Source: Oscarella lobularis (lineage: Eukaryota; Porifera; Homoscleromorpha; Homosclerophorida; Oscarellidae). Taken from it: 64,000 nt of DNA. Numbering within the stretch: the first letter of the stretch is position 1; each line of letters begins with the position of its first letter. Shown piece by piece: positions 44,881 through 58,069 of the stretch. Position numbers and translations under genes: made by a program. A model generated the notes under the pieces. The model was given only the letters and a program-made list of their open reading frames with translations. It had not been told where the DNA came from and ran no database searches. Where the stretch lies: the NCBI RefSeq assembly GCF_947507565.1, contig NC_089188.1, positions 620,001 through 684,000 of the forward strand. The letters run 5' to 3'.

Positions 44881-47800
44881 TTACCGTTTGATATTATGAG
44901 AACAATACAGTGTGCTCTTTACTAAAGAAACGCGAGAATTTCTTACATCTTCTGATAATAAATCGTAGGCTTTTGAAAGTGTCTGTGCGGCGTTATTTGA
45001 CCTTTCCACGTAATTCCTATACTTCGGATTATGATTAGGAGGAGCTATGGTGATAACGTCGTATTCGTACTTATCGTTTGAGTCGTGCGAGGTGCCCAGT
45101 TCGCCAATCCCTTTGTCGAATCGCACTGGGCGAGGACTGTCGCTCGCAATACTGTCCGTTTTCGTCGGTTGCGAGAATTCCACGCGAATCCTCGACTTGT
45201 CGCGCGCCCACGTAACGCGTTCCGGCGACGATTGGTCCGGCTCCGACTGGTCCGCACCCGACGACGTCCCGCCGAGGTGGTACTGACTCATGATCTCTGG
45301 TACGGTCCCTTCCAACGCTCCCGTCAGACTCTCGCTTTCCGAAACGTCATCGTCGACCATTGGCTCCGCTTCGTCTTCCTCCTTTATATATGAAAATCGA
45401 ATGCTCTCTGATAAAGAAAGGGGTGCATTTCTTACGTCTTCCGGCAGTAAATCGTAGGCTTTTGTAAGTGTCTCTCTGGCGCTGTTCGACCGTTCCAGAA
45501 AGTATCTATTTCGAATTATGGCTAGGAGCTGTAGAAGATATTATAATGTATTCGTACCCGTTGGACGATTCGTTTGACTGCGCTGGCGGAGACCATTTGT
45601 TGTACGAATACGAGTGACCATAGGGACGCTAGAGAAAGGACTTGAGCGCTAGACGAACGAAGAATCTGAAGTATATTTCTCACTTTGTCGAGTTCGTCTC
45701 CTAGCCAATCGACTGACGCTTTAAAAGGTCGGTAAATGGACTCGTCTTTGAGAAGTTCATTCGCCACTCGAGATCTGAGAAAAAGCGAACAGGATCGGAG
45801 AAAAGCGCTCATTGAGGAAATTCGACTTACGTTGTGAACAGATTGACAAGCATTTTGATGCACTGATACGATCTCTTCGGCTGGTTATTTGTTGATCTGC
45901 GAATTATATCCAAGATACCGTCGAGCTGATCTTCTTGGAATCCTAAGGAAAAGAGATATCTCCGGCGACAGTAGAGCTCTCGTTTCCACGCACCTCTGAC
46001 GCAGTTTAGGAGACGATCATGCTGCAAGGAGTCGTCCAGCATGAGCATACAGTAGAGCAAATCCAAGTAGGGTCGGAGTTCGTAGGCGTACGCGCACGTA
46101 ATCTACGACGCAAGGTACTCTAGCCAACATTCTCGCGTGCCCCCGAAAAACGAACCTGATAGAGCAATTCGGTTAAAACCATGCGCGATATCGAAGGATT
46201 TTCCCAACAAAGAAACTAGGAGGAAAAAAAACAAAATGAAACTACGATGTGGGGAGAACGTCGGAGAGACGACGAACTTGAAATAATTGCAAAGTGTCTT
46301 CAGCAGCAGCGTTTTCGCTAATGACCTTTTTCAGATACCTAAAAAAGTGACGTAAAATATCGAAGGCACAAAAGCGAAACATACTTTGGATTCTCAAACA
46401 AAGCCTCGACAATTTCCGGGTGCATTGCCTCCGGCTGAGACAGCTCGTAGAACGGATTTGGAGCCGGTTCGGCTTCCTAAAGATCAAAGCAGAAATCTCA
46501 TCGACGATTATGATAGGCTGCGTTGCAACCTTGACGCAATGAGCCATGTGACGGGATACGTCGTAGCAACGCACGAGCACTGACACAACGCTGTACAGAC
46601 GCGACAAATCGGTCGCGTGATGCCGGTAGCCAATCAGAGCCGGACCCTCGCCCAAAGCGAGCGCTATGAATAAGGCCGGTACGCGCATTTTCAGCAATTG
46701 AGAACGCTGAGAAGAAAAAGCTCGTTTCCGTAAGCGGACGTGGGGGAGAGGGTTCTCACTGACCTCGGCATGTGAGAAAGAGCAGTACGTCAGAAAGAAG
46801 TAGAAATACTGGCTGATGTGACGCTCGTGTTCGCCCACTTCCTTTTTTAGGAGATTGAGAACGGCTACAATGATGCAGTCGCTAAGGGTTTGATCTTCGC
46901 GAGACATTGGAGCTGTAAAGGCAATAGTACATTTTTCGTCTAAGATAATCGCTCTTTACCTCCAATAACATCAGAGGAGGCAGGACCGTATACAGGCGAG
47001 TGATTGACGTAGGGGCCGTCGTTGTGGGAAAAGTAGGCAAGGTTGGCAAGAAGGCGACTAAAAGCCGTGCGAACCTACAAAAGCACAAAGAAGTGACTAG
47101 GCATCCTCTCTCCCATATCTCTCCCTCACTTCTTGATTGGGACACTCGAGGAGATACTCGACGAAGCGTTCCGGATGGCGAAAGAGCGCCGATGTAGCAA
47201 ACAAGAAGCGCATGTACTTACTGCACTTGAGCAACGACAGGAGACTGTTGACCCATTCACAGGCCAATCCTCGTATCAACTTTTTCGTTCGAAGGCCGTA
47301 GGAAAGCAAGAAATTCGTCAAGAGATTTAAAACCAGCATGATCAATTTCTCCTGCGTCTCCTTCTGCAAAAATCCGATCGTTATAGAGAAATCGATATTA
47401 GAGAAATAGATATTGGATTCGGTAACCATCGGCTCGACGACAATGAGAGGGGCGACCGAATCGACGAGGCTTCTCATGAAACGAAAATATTCTATACTGT
47501 ACAACGCCTTCAGATGCATAAATTCGAGATTTTCTTTCGCTATTCCGCGCTCGATTGCGCGGGGAAGAACAGGCAGTTGGCCCGCATCGTTGCTGACTGC
47601 CTCTGCAAAAGAAAAGAAAGACTCGTTGTGCGTTGTGAATTCGCGAACCGGTAGAGGGCGAATCGACGCGTTCGTAGAACAGCAGATACGCGTTCCACCA
47701 TCGCTTCTGCCGACGATACTGCATCCTAAATTATCGCGTTTAAAGTGATCATCTTGCCTAAACAGTTCCCTCGTCTCGCCGTTTCGTAACGTGGTCGTAC

Positions 47801-50800
47801 GTCTCGCCGACGAATTCGCCACCGCAGCATTGAGCTTTCAATTCCTAGATAAAACCAGTGCGAAGGAGGAAATTCTTTCTCTAAACAAAGGCACCTCGTC
47901 GTCCTCCAACTTAGCTTCGGACACCTCACCGTCTTCAAATTTGTACCACTTAGCCTCTTTCTCGCCCAACCTAAAACCAACACAAGAATTAAAATAAGGA
48001 AATAATACTTCAAAAAGCTAAACCTCTGCTTTATGAAACTGTAGTACTGGCCTCCGCTCGCCTGGCCGCTGCGTATGACGACGCCAGCAAGACTGTACTT
48101 AGTGCATTGATCATTCTTCTTGTCTCTCTCGAAACCGTCGTCGCTTTCGTCATCGCTGCTCACGCCAATGCGTTCGCTTTCGATTTTCGCCAGGCCGTCG
48201 ACAGTGTACGGTTCCATGTCGAGTTCACGCGGAACTTCCATGTAGTCGTTGAATTTGATAGCGCAGTCACTAGACGTGGTATAAACGCGAGGCAATATAG
48301 TGTACGAGAGCCGTATTATACCGTTCCCAATCGTATCCGAATCGTTTGAGCTGTATCATCAGTACAGGAGGCAACGATTTGAAGCACATTCTCTTCACCG
48401 TGTCAACCTGCAACCGGCGCGCATTTTATCTAAGAAATCGAAGGAGGAAACGACGCGGCGAACCCTTCTGTTGCATTTCTCGCAGAAATACGCGTTATCG
48501 CCCTCGAGCAAATCGCCTTTGACGTACTCCTCCAGCGACTCAAGGAGATGGCCGCGATAGCGAATATCCACGGAGAGCGACATGAAGTTCTCCTCGCGAG
48601 CGTATCGGTGCGGACAGCCTTTGCAAATTTTCTGATCGGCAAAAGAACCGCCGAGAACCTTCGACACGATTTCCTCGTGACCCAACATTTTCAAGCCCTT
48701 GTCTATGCAGTCCACGACGTCGTTGAAAAACTGCATGGCGTCCTGTTGCTCGTGCACGTTTACCGGCCGATCGCCCATTCTATAGAAAACAATTCAATTT
48801 CAAAAGGACGTGGCGGAAGGCCCTATGTACAAATTTTCGTACCTGAACGATTTCCAGAAGCCCCGTGGTGTGTAATACTGAAGACGACTCTTCATCAAAT
48901 GACCGAAAAGGCATTGAACCTGCTTCACGACGCCCAAGCGATACGCCTTGATGTTGTATGCGCTTTTGCCTCCGTTTTCCGATCGTTCATAGTTGTTGCG
49001 TACTTTCTCTGTTAGACGCTGAAACGCCCGAAAAGCAATATGGCGTTTTCTCGATTCGCTTCTCTTTGAACTCACCTGACTGTCTTCCTCAAAGAACGTA
49101 GGCTCCTCTTCTTCGCCTTCCTTCCACAGGCCTTTGACTTTGACAATGCCGTCTCGCACCGAGGAAATCATAAACAGCTAGAAGAGGAAGACATCAATAA
49201 ATTAAAGCAGAAAACAACATGGGAAAACCATTTGCAAAATGCAATTCATGTAGCCTGTGGCTCCGCCATTTTTCAGTCCAACAAAGCCACCGATTGGTCT
49301 AGCGTTAATGGGAGGCATGTATTCCCACTCCCCTAACGTCATTTCGTGTTCTAGAATTAGAAATACACCCAAACTAACTTAGGAAAATAACAACAAAAAG
49401 TAGGGGTTCATATTTCAAGTGAAACATTTAGCGAAACATCTTCAATTACTCCGTGGTGCTAACCTGGGAAGAAGAGTTCGTCCTGAAGCTGGCAAAGTCG
49501 TTCCATATTGGGAATGCAGTTGCAACACAAGACCACAAGTACATCATACGCAGCAAGTTGCGTAGAATGCGACGAGCAAATCGCCTCGATCGACTCAGAA
49601 GGGAGCGGAGCTGCAAATAAGTTTTCACAAAAGGAGGAGCAGTCCTTTATAAAGCTTCTCGCCAACTCATAGACTCCCTTTTTGTAGAGACAGAGCTGCT
49701 TCGACGCCGGGCAGAGAAACTCTTCGACGAGCTCCTGGACGAGGTTCTCGCCCCCTTTTTCTTCTGATCCGAGTCGACACTTCACTTCTTCCGGTTGAAA
49801 TTGCAACAGTTCTTTCGCGATTTTTAAACGACCTTCGAGAAGAGTATCTATGACTGTCGTACAGCCTCGAGACGACTGGAAGTCAGCCTGGTAAGGAGTT
49901 AGGAGTTTCAATGAATGTGTCGTCTCCTGGGGCTTACTTTGACTTTTTTCAGCCACTCTACTTCGAGTTTCAGTTTGTGATAGGCGTCGAAAGCAAACCC
50001 CTTCGTCTGCCGCACATTGCTTAGCAATCTGAAGGCAAGAAATAATCCATTTTACTTTACCGTCAAAAAGAATGCCTCCTACTTGCAAAGAAGAGCGAAA
50101 TATTCGGAAGAAGACCGTTCGTTCTCCGAAACTACAGTCTAGCACAAAAAAATATAAAACAAGGAGTCCTAACGTATCGAAACTTACGGATAGATTAGTG
50201 AACAAGAGCGTGAGAAGGAAGCGAAGAGGGTTCGGCGTCGTGGAGCATCGCGTAACCATGAGGAAAAGTTGATCACAGACAGTGAGCCGAAGAGGCCTAA
50301 AAGCGCACGTCATGTGAATTTTTCCCATTCGCGCATTCAGAACGTTCACCTGTTACTACTCATTAGCAATAGGTCTATAATAAACGTCTGCCAGTGGCGC
50401 TCTTTGATCAAGGATTCGTGCAAGTTGGGCTGAAGTGCGAGTAGAGTGGAAAGCACCTAGTGTCCAGATTTGAGATCTTTAGAGCACCGGGGTGGTTCCA
50501 CCACTTACCTCCAAAGATTCTTTACAAAGTGAAGCGCTCTCTGAATCAATGGGTTTCTAGACAGAAAAGCGAGAATAAAAAAACGCGACTAGGATTGACG
50601 CCGCCGCACCGATTCCATGGCCTTGTGAATCGCGTCCACCGACGCCTTGGCTAAGTGAGCGGCTCCCGCCGCCGCGCTCCAGGCGAACCGCTGGATAACA
50701 TAAACCGTTTCTAAAGTGACTAGATTCACGTCATCTAAAACCTACGCGGGAGAAACCAAAAATGAAGAGAGAATTAATACGAGAGATTGCAGCGCACTGT

Positions 50801-53800
50801 CTTTGAAGCCGATTGGCCTATCCAATTGACAATCTTTCTCAGTAGTAAGTCCGAATGAATGCTAGGTAGGTGCAAAAGCGCTTCGCGTAGCTGTTCGACT
50901 CGGCCGCACGCAGTTGGACTTTCACTGGTCAACTCCTTCGCGCAATGAAACGTTTGAACCATTCCGAGCGATGCGAGAAAGAGACGCAGCAGTCTTATAG
51001 TCACATGATAAATCGAACTTGAAAGAAGGGAGAATTTTACGAAAGTCATTCGCTTGTTTTATTGGAAATAAACTCACTTTCTCGTGTTCACGTCGGATTC
51101 CTTGACGAAATCGGGACTCTCCAGCAATTTCAGAAGTAGTCGAATGCCCCCGTTATCGATGAACCAAAGCTTAAACGAATCCGATTGCTCGTCGTCAGGA
51201 GACAACGTCGCAGGAAGAAGAAGCGACTGCAAAACCTAGATAGAAAGAAAAAAGATACATCATGGCGGTCAATATCCCCCACGGGTAAGAGTCGTAATTT
51301 TCCGCACCTCTAGATGATACAGAATGGAAACCGGATGAAGTTGAAAACACATCTTTTCCAGTTGCCTAAAACCTCCCTCGTTTTTGAACAGTAGAATTTT
51401 CTTGATTATTTTCTGATTGGACGGAATCAAGTCCAACAGTTCGCGCGCTCTGTCGCGAAGAACGGACGCATTCAACTGGCTTCCCAGTTGACAAATTCGA
51501 AGGAGAAGCAAACAGTATTTCGGATCCCTAGACATTATCTGAACAGAAAGCAACGCTAGAGGGATTTTCGTTTGAAACTAAAAGTATATACCACTCCAGG
51601 TAACTCTTCTTCGGAACGTGACGTGCTCTCACATAGAGTCGGTGATGAATTGGTTGACGAATCGGAAGAGGAATCTTGAGAAGGCGATCCGTGTCGTTTA
51701 TAACGAATTTTCGCAGACAAAACCTGAAAAGAAATTCAGAGGGAGTCCGCCTTGGCTACTCTCCCCACTCACCACCGCTCTCTCTCGAATCGAAATCTGG
51801 TGCATCAGTCGGCGATCTTCCACCGGACTCACCACTTCTCCGTTGAGAAATAAATCGATTTTGATTCCCTGAGACGACGACCCTTTTTTTCTGTAATAAC
51901 CAAAATCTAATGCCCACTACCCCAAACTTTCTTTTCCCGTACAATAGCATGATCTTGCGACGCAACGCTCCTAAAGATTCGTTGGCGTGCGTCGACACTT
52001 CCAAATCCTCCTGTCGTCCCGACAGAAGAGGAAAGCGCACGGTCAAAATGATGTGTTTCCCAAGCGACGATCTAAGTTATTCGAGATCCTCGTAGCCAAT
52101 AATGGAAATGCGCCTCTCTCCCTCTCGCTTTCTTACTTTCCGTGGGGCAGAATCATTCTCTCGCCTTTGTGAGCGTCGTCGCATTGGGCGATGTATTCTC
52201 GAAGAAGCGTCAGACAGCGTGCCATTTGGGTAACGTGAACGCGCCATTCGGGCGCCTTCAGACCAACTTTCAGCACTCCGAAAGACGTCTCGACATGCTC
52301 GAAGCATTTTCCTATGAAATCCACGTGAATGGCCACGTGTAGAGAGAAAACAAAAGCAAAACGATCAATAAAAATCCACTGTGTCTTCCTCTCGTCATTG
52401 GCTCACTTGAAGGGTCCATAGAGTAGGCGAGAGATGAGTGTGAACGTCTTTCATGAGTTCTATTGCCTTGAACACGATTTCATCAGCGCCACATAGAATA
52501 ACCTAGAGAATTGGAAAGAGCCTAAGGAGCCTACTACAGTACGTATGAAAAAGTAAGGAACACATATACAAGATGATGACGACGATGCATACGAGGTTTT
52601 TATGCCGCACCTTCCAAAGGTAGTCAATTCCGGTCATGAATAGATTCGACGTGACGAATTTGTGCCTCTTTGCAATAAATTTATGACTGTTCTCGTTTAC
52701 AAGTTTAAACGCACGATCAAAACATCTAACGAAAAGAAGAATTTTCAATCGATATCTCTATCTCGTTACGCAACCAACTTCATTCCGCTTTCAGTCAACA
52801 GAGCGGGATCTAGATTCATGACGTGATCTTCAAAGAACTTTTCGTAGCCTGGGGGTTCCAAATCGGGATCTTCTCCCATAACCTAAGGACGGCAAAGAAT
52901 GGCAACCAAAGAAAAACTCAAGGCGACAAGCAAACCTTTGAAAACAATTTGAAACACGCCTCCCTATCAGAAGGAAACATGGCTTTTTGAGCCAAAATAG
53001 TCCAAATCTAAAAAAGACGCAATATTCTTCTCTAAGTATACCGTACAATTTCTTATAATTATTACCTTGATTGCGTGGTTCAGAGAAAGGTACAGCCTCC
53101 CATCCTTGAGAACGAATCTAGAATTAAAGAAGTCACTGCAGAGAGTGAAGCAGCCTTTATCTCTCTTTCACTTACTTGAGAAACGTCAGTCGGTCATTCA
53201 CCTGTTGTTCATGATTCGTTCTACCGTCGAGGACAACGTCCTCGAGAGATGCGCCAGGATTGACTGCAGCGCGAGAAAGAAATTGTTGTTTGCTCCAAAT
53301 GAATCAAATATTTAATCTCACCTTCGCAGTGTTTTCTCACTTTTCTCATGTAGCATTCCAAATTGGTCGTCAAAAGTTCGATCAGACTTGATTGGGAGTC
53401 GACATTCTGAATCATGTCCTGCCTATAGTAGTAATTCCTGTGGCCAGTGGACGAGCTGTGCGGTGCCTAATCCCCGTCATTTATCAATGTGCCCCCTCAT
53501 AAAAAAACTCTTTTCCTGAGACCTCCATGTACATCGTGAAAATGTCTCGCATCATCTTGATCGCTGGAAGGACCCACGTGTCGCTCTTCAACTTGGCAAG
53601 GCATTGTTCAAGCCACAAACTCTTCTGCTGATCTCGATCCTGTGTGAAAAGTACTGCTGAACGCGTCATTACCATATAGACTATTTTGTATACTGCTGCA
53701 CAGCTGTAGTCCAATATTTTGATGTGGGCATTTAGAGCTTGATCTATTATTTCGGCAGAGCAGTCTTCTGAATGTGCTAAGTTCCACAGCAAGCGTAATA

Positions 53801-55906
53801 CCTGGATAAAAATAGAGATACCCGTAAATAGCAAGAGATGATAAGCGACGCCGCACGCCCTTTCAGGTGCAGTACAAGTATCATTCAACTACGTAGACCA
53901 GCCACCATGGACTGGGCAACGCATGCACAACCAACAACAAAAGTACGATTTAAACAATTCCAGACGCCGACCTACCTTCCCAGCAATTACGACATCCTTG
54001 TCGTCTTCAGCCAATCGGCGAATCAATTCGATCAATTTCTCTCTCTCACGCTTTTTGGCTTGCACCCAACTCTCCTAAACGTCGACAATAAACCATAACA
54101 CGACGAAAAGCAGATCGCAAAGTACCTGAATGCAATGAAAAAGATTATCAAGCTGCTCAGCAGAAAAATTCCACGCCAACTTCGCCCAAAGATCGTGTAT
54201 GTTCTTCACGATTGCATCATTCTTTCCAGCCTAGAGCAGGCGTAGAACTTACAAATAAAACGTCTCGTCTCCGTAGCAACCTGAGCGGCCCAAATGGCAT
54301 CTAAATCCGCCTGATTCAAAGCCTTCTGTCGAATCATAAACTGCAAAATTTTCTCAAGTCTCTCGACGTATTGAGGCTGGTGAAGATTGTCGCGCAAAAC
54401 GATGGACAAGATTTCGTTTTTCTTGATCCACGACTAAAGGAGACGAAAAAAAGGCAAAAGTAGTCAATGGAAGAAAGAAACAAAGACCACTCTTTCCCCT
54501 ATATCTTACCACTAGCGTTTCCGCGCCGACAGTTTCGCCCTCCTCATATTGTCGTCCGTATGACGATGAACCGTACGACGCCAAGACCATTTTGTTGACT
54601 TGGTTGAGAGCGTTCATTTTTCCATTGAAGGATGATATTTGAAGGAGCCTTCGCATGGAATAAATGAGAACGTATTTTCAAATTTATGGATCCCCTTTCT
54701 TACCTCAACATCATCCTCATTCTCACCTCCTCCACTTTTTGAATCATGCGCTTTCGATCTGGATCGCCCCGATAAACAACTTTCAAAGACTTCAATAATA
54801 AAATATTTAAGTTGAAAGTTACTGTTTTTTTGCGGGTGAACTGACTCGAAATAGAGACGGAAAAGCGTCGTTTTTCGCCTCGTTCTTCGCCTCCTTTTTC
54901 AAATCGTCGTCGTTGAGACTCTCCAACACCTCCAGGATTCGATCGGCGCACGGAATCACGTATTTTCGAAGGCATTCCAACGTCAGAACGTCAGCGCAGC
55001 CGCCAAAAGGTCTAGAGAAATATATTAATAACGAGAGTCTAAAATTCTTCTTTTCAAATACCGAATGAGCGCAGCCATGATTTGCACGTTCAGGTTGCTG
55101 CCTTCAAGTAAGCGCTTTCGCAAGACGTCAAATCCGCTGTAGGATCCAAAGGCGTTCACCAAATCGACAAGCCAACCCTGGGGAGAATGAACAAAAATAT
55201 GAACAAAAATATCCTTTTACTGAGAGACACGTATCTAGTGCACTATGACCTCTTGCTTACCTTGGGTTTAGGTTTTGCCGGTTTTGCATAGACTACCTCA
55301 CTAGAAGCCTAAGGAAGAAGCATTTTCCATTAGAACTTCTCTGGTGTTGATTAGTTTAGTACGTAATCAGAATTTTCAGGCGGTTTTGCGTTGTTAACAA
55401 AGTGGAAGCGAGACGAAGAACTCAAGACCATTGCAAGAAGATCGAGGAGATGCAAGACGTCGTCATTCAACTTGAGAACGCACAATTGAACAAGTCGAAG
55501 ATTGTTCTCCTGAATGTATAGCTATAAAAAAATCTCCATCATCATACGTACGTGTACAAATTCTCAAAAAATCCCAAACCTGAATTTCGGCTTTCCACGA
55601 GCAGACAGCCTCGTCCGTCAAAATTTTAACAAACGACGAATAGAGACCGTCTCTAAAGAATCTCTGACACGGCTCGCTTTGAGAATCCAAGCCTGAGAGT
55701 AATTAAGACAGGGTCTTCCTTAGAAAATCTCCACTCTTCCATCTAAACTAACCTCTCTTGCACAACCGTATTGCAGCCAGAAGCAAGACCTCCAAATCGC
55801 CGCGAGGCGTCACAGGCACAATCCACTTCGTCCGATTCAAACTATCGTCCAATTTCTGCAACACTTTCGCCGGAAAATCGGCATCGCCGCCGAAATTCGT
55901 CGTCAT
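44881..55906 (-). CDS. USP9X/fat-facets homologue lacking catalytic Cys and His (pseudo-deubiquitinase)
   Basis: Large multi-exon gene colinear with USP9X. Start taken at ATG 55906 ([19 protein letters not shown]). N-terminal HEAT/armadillo-like exons run to 52500 ([106 protein letters not shown]). A ubiquitin-like region follows (52046-51756), then helical exons to 49460. The USP domain lies at 49350-47380: Cys-box [15 protein letters not shown] (catalytic Cys replaced by Gly, codon 49253-49255), [37 protein letters not shown] zinc pair, ELDMEPYTV, His-box [12 protein letters not shown] (His replaced by Gln, codon 48047-48049), WYKFEDGEV. The C-terminal helical part ([26 protein letters not shown]) ends at 44881, with one ~130-bp exon segment (KYR…ERSN.A..TL.KAYDLL.ED) present twice. 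Zinc ligands and fold residues are kept, so a scaffold or ubiquitin-binding role is more likely than hydrolysis. Truncated 5' copies lie on both sides. Confidence 0.85.
44945..45570 (-). repeat. Duplicated C-terminal exon segment in USP9X-like gene
   Basis: About 45436-45565 and 44947-45075 encode the same segment ([20 protein letters not shown] / [20 protein letters not shown], both ending KAYDLL.ED followed by a GTAAGAAAT donor-like site). Single in human USP9X. The intervening exon is acidic and Ser-rich. Suggests tandem exon duplication that lengthened the C-terminus or allows alternative ends. Confidence 0.65.
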
Positions 55907-56029
55907 CCCTTTGCCAAAACCTACAAAGTGATTCACAGAGCGTCTTTCACACGTTGAGCCGCCTCAAACGAAGTAGAAACGACTCAATGTTCGATGAGCG
56001 ACAGCAAAGAAATCTGCGACTCTCCTCCA

Positions 56030-56464
56030 GCTAGCGATGACAATCGAGGACGAGCACGCTAAGATTCAAGATGGAGGGAGGGCAAAAGAGTTTATTCGTC
56101 GTTTCCCGGTTATTAGCTTGTCAGATAGCTTCTGGCTTCCAACCGTGTGACATTAGTCTGACCCTCTCATCGCTAGATATCTTTCGACGTGTTTGCATAA
56201 AGCAATGGCGTCAAATGTGGCGACAGAATGAACGAAACGATGCCAGGGAAGCCTTGACACTACATTTCTTTTTGAGAACAGGTTTCCTAAGGTTTTGAAT
56301 GCTAGAGAGCAGATCGACGGGCAGCAGTAAGCGATGCTATAGTGTATATACCACTTGCACGTGACGTCACCGTGCAAGTGGTCTATTCAGCATCACCTCT
56401 TTTTCTGCGTAAAATTTCGACACTAAATTTGCGTCATAATAGGCCAATTTCTTTTGAATGCTCC
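56030..56464. repeat. Leader segment of duplicated unit next to main gene
   Basis: Counterpart of 3960-4450, with AAGATTCAAGATGGAGG and the GCTATAGTGTA block. It carries a small hairpin (56351-56361 with 56371-56381) absent from the other copy, and lacks the hairpin at 3871-3950 and the 112-bp segment of the 190-bp repeat. Confidence 0.6.
56351..56381. repeat. 31-bp hairpin with palindromic TGACGTCA core
   Basis: CCACTTGCACG and CGTGCAAGTGG are exact inverted 11-mers around a loop holding the octamer TGACGTCA (56362-56369), the consensus CRE/bZIP site. Relative to the paralogous site at 4250-4260, about 38 bp (TATACC…GGTCTA) is inserted between GTGTA and TTCAGCATCAC, so it arrived after the duplication. 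Confidence 0.6.
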
Positions 56465-56739
56465 TTAATTAGGACCTTTAATATTGACGAGTGTTGGAAA
56501 CCGGTCATCACGCGTACACTGCAAGCCTGAGAGCCATATACTATATATTGCAGTGAAAACATAGAACACATCGCCCTTGGCCAAGTGCAATGTTAATTAA
56601 TCTGTATTTTATTTCAGTGTACGGAGAACATGCATGCACGAAAAAAACAGTGGGGGACGACAGATTAACATAATCATAAATAAATCGTTTTCAGTAGTCT
56701 GAGGAAGGATTCTTTGACAAACAGTTTACAACTCAATTA

Positions 56740-57290
56740 TCACGGATCGTCATACCTTTCGACAACAGGACTGGTTACAACGGTCTTCTCTTCTTCATTG
56801 ACGTACACATTCAAGCCAACGCCCCATTTTGACGTTTTTTGCCATTTCTCCAGTTTGGTGCAAAATCCATTCATCAGAAAATGCTCGTACTTGGAAAAAT
56901 ATTTCTGACTTTCTATTTGCCGAATCCCTTCTCTCTCATCGAACGGATTCAATTTCACTTCGACAATTATTCTGCATCTTTTCGAGTGCACCACAAAGTG
57001 AGGACGCACGTCTTCTTCTAAAGCGAGATCATAATTCACTTCTATGCTCCCAACGGCAGACAATGCCGTCAGAGCATATAACGTCATCCAGAGAGAAAGT
57101 AAATGAGTCTCAACAAAGTTACAAGGCAGCTTGTCGCGTCCGTCTGGTTCAAAGATACGAGAGGGGGGTTGCTCTAAAGTGGAGCCTAAATGACAAGCCC
57201 ATTGAAACACATCTTGGTTTTCCAGCGCTTTCGTAAACTTGTAGTACAACGAGGAGTCGTCCCCAATACTGTGGTGCCTAGTAGACCTGG
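56740..57290 (-). CDS. PD-(D/E)XK-like small protein, copy 3
   Basis: Open frame of about 170 residues, beginning after an acceptor-like TTTTTCCAG at about 57290 (STRHHSIGDDSSLYYKFTKA) and ending VVERYDDP at TAA 56740. It is about as conserved to the 7045 copy as to the 4809 copy: LENQDVFQWACHLGS, EEDVRPHFVVHSKRCRIIVE, VKLNPFDEREGIRQIESQKY, WGVGLNVYVNEEEK. The VEVK and QIESQKYFSKY elements are intact, while the first-strand acidic residue is again replaced (RPHF). The start is uncertain: no ATG precedes KFTKALENQ in this frame, so a 5' exon is likely. It lies upstream of the main USP9X-like gene on the same strand, the same relation as in the left unit. Function unknown; nuclease-fold assignment is inference. 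Confidence 0.55.
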
Positions 57291-58069
57291 AAAAACCCAG
57301 TTTATCTACTGAAGCAGAAAGGTATTCTTTTTAGCTCATTAGCTTACAAGAACGAAGGTTTGACGCGAACAAAGCGAAATAAATTACCAAAGGCAGTTCT
57401 CGCAATAAAATGCATTTCTCGTCTAAAATCGAGGTTAGATGTTATCAAAAGAGGCGCGCTTTTCTCTATTTAAATTACAAAATATCAGTGAACGATTATT
57501 GCCACTCGGGTGGGGAAGAACAGATCAAACTTTTGACTAAGAGAAATGGACGAAGGTATATAGGGGTCTTATGTGACAATATAACTTGGCACACGAGTGC
57601 TCTTTGGTGCGTTCTCAATCCTTACCTACAGCTCCTCGTTGGTAGCTATAGAGAAGGTTAGTCGCTCGAAGGGCTCGAAACCTCGTGGTCCGTGATAGCG
57701 CGCGCCATGTGAGGCGTCATGATTTTGGCTTTTAGTTAGATCATAGATTAAATAGAATTTAATCTAGAATATTTAATCTATGGTTAGATCGTTTGCGTTC
57801 ACATGCATGATGTCGAAAAGCGATGACTGAATGCGCTTGAGCGTTTTTTCTTCGCGTTTCCTTCGCGTTTTGTGAGATCTTTTACGAAAAATCACGTCAC
57901 ATCCGTCACAACCATGAATGCACGCATGCACGTGTGTTCGACACTTCTTTCCTTCTAATATGTGGACAAACACTTAATGCGCACACGTGTAACGCTCTTT
58001 GGTTGATGGAACTAACATTTGGATGGGAGCTGGGGTGGTAAAGTTGGTAATGAGCTGTGGTGGTAAATT
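57291..58069. repeat. Spacer with R1 fragment and small inverted repeat
   Basis: 57790-58000 matches R1 (8690-8870), including the GTTTTTTCTTCGCG and ATGCACGCATGCACGTGTGTTC blocks. 57742-57753 and 57771-57782 form a 12-bp inverted repeat (CATAGATTAAAT). The rest (57300-57740) shows nothing recognisable. The R1 fragment ends against USP9X copy C at about 58070. Confidence 0.55.

Noticed and set aside
47000-48560. Plus-strand frames across the USP domain
   Set aside because: They are antisense shadows of the USP9X-like exons.
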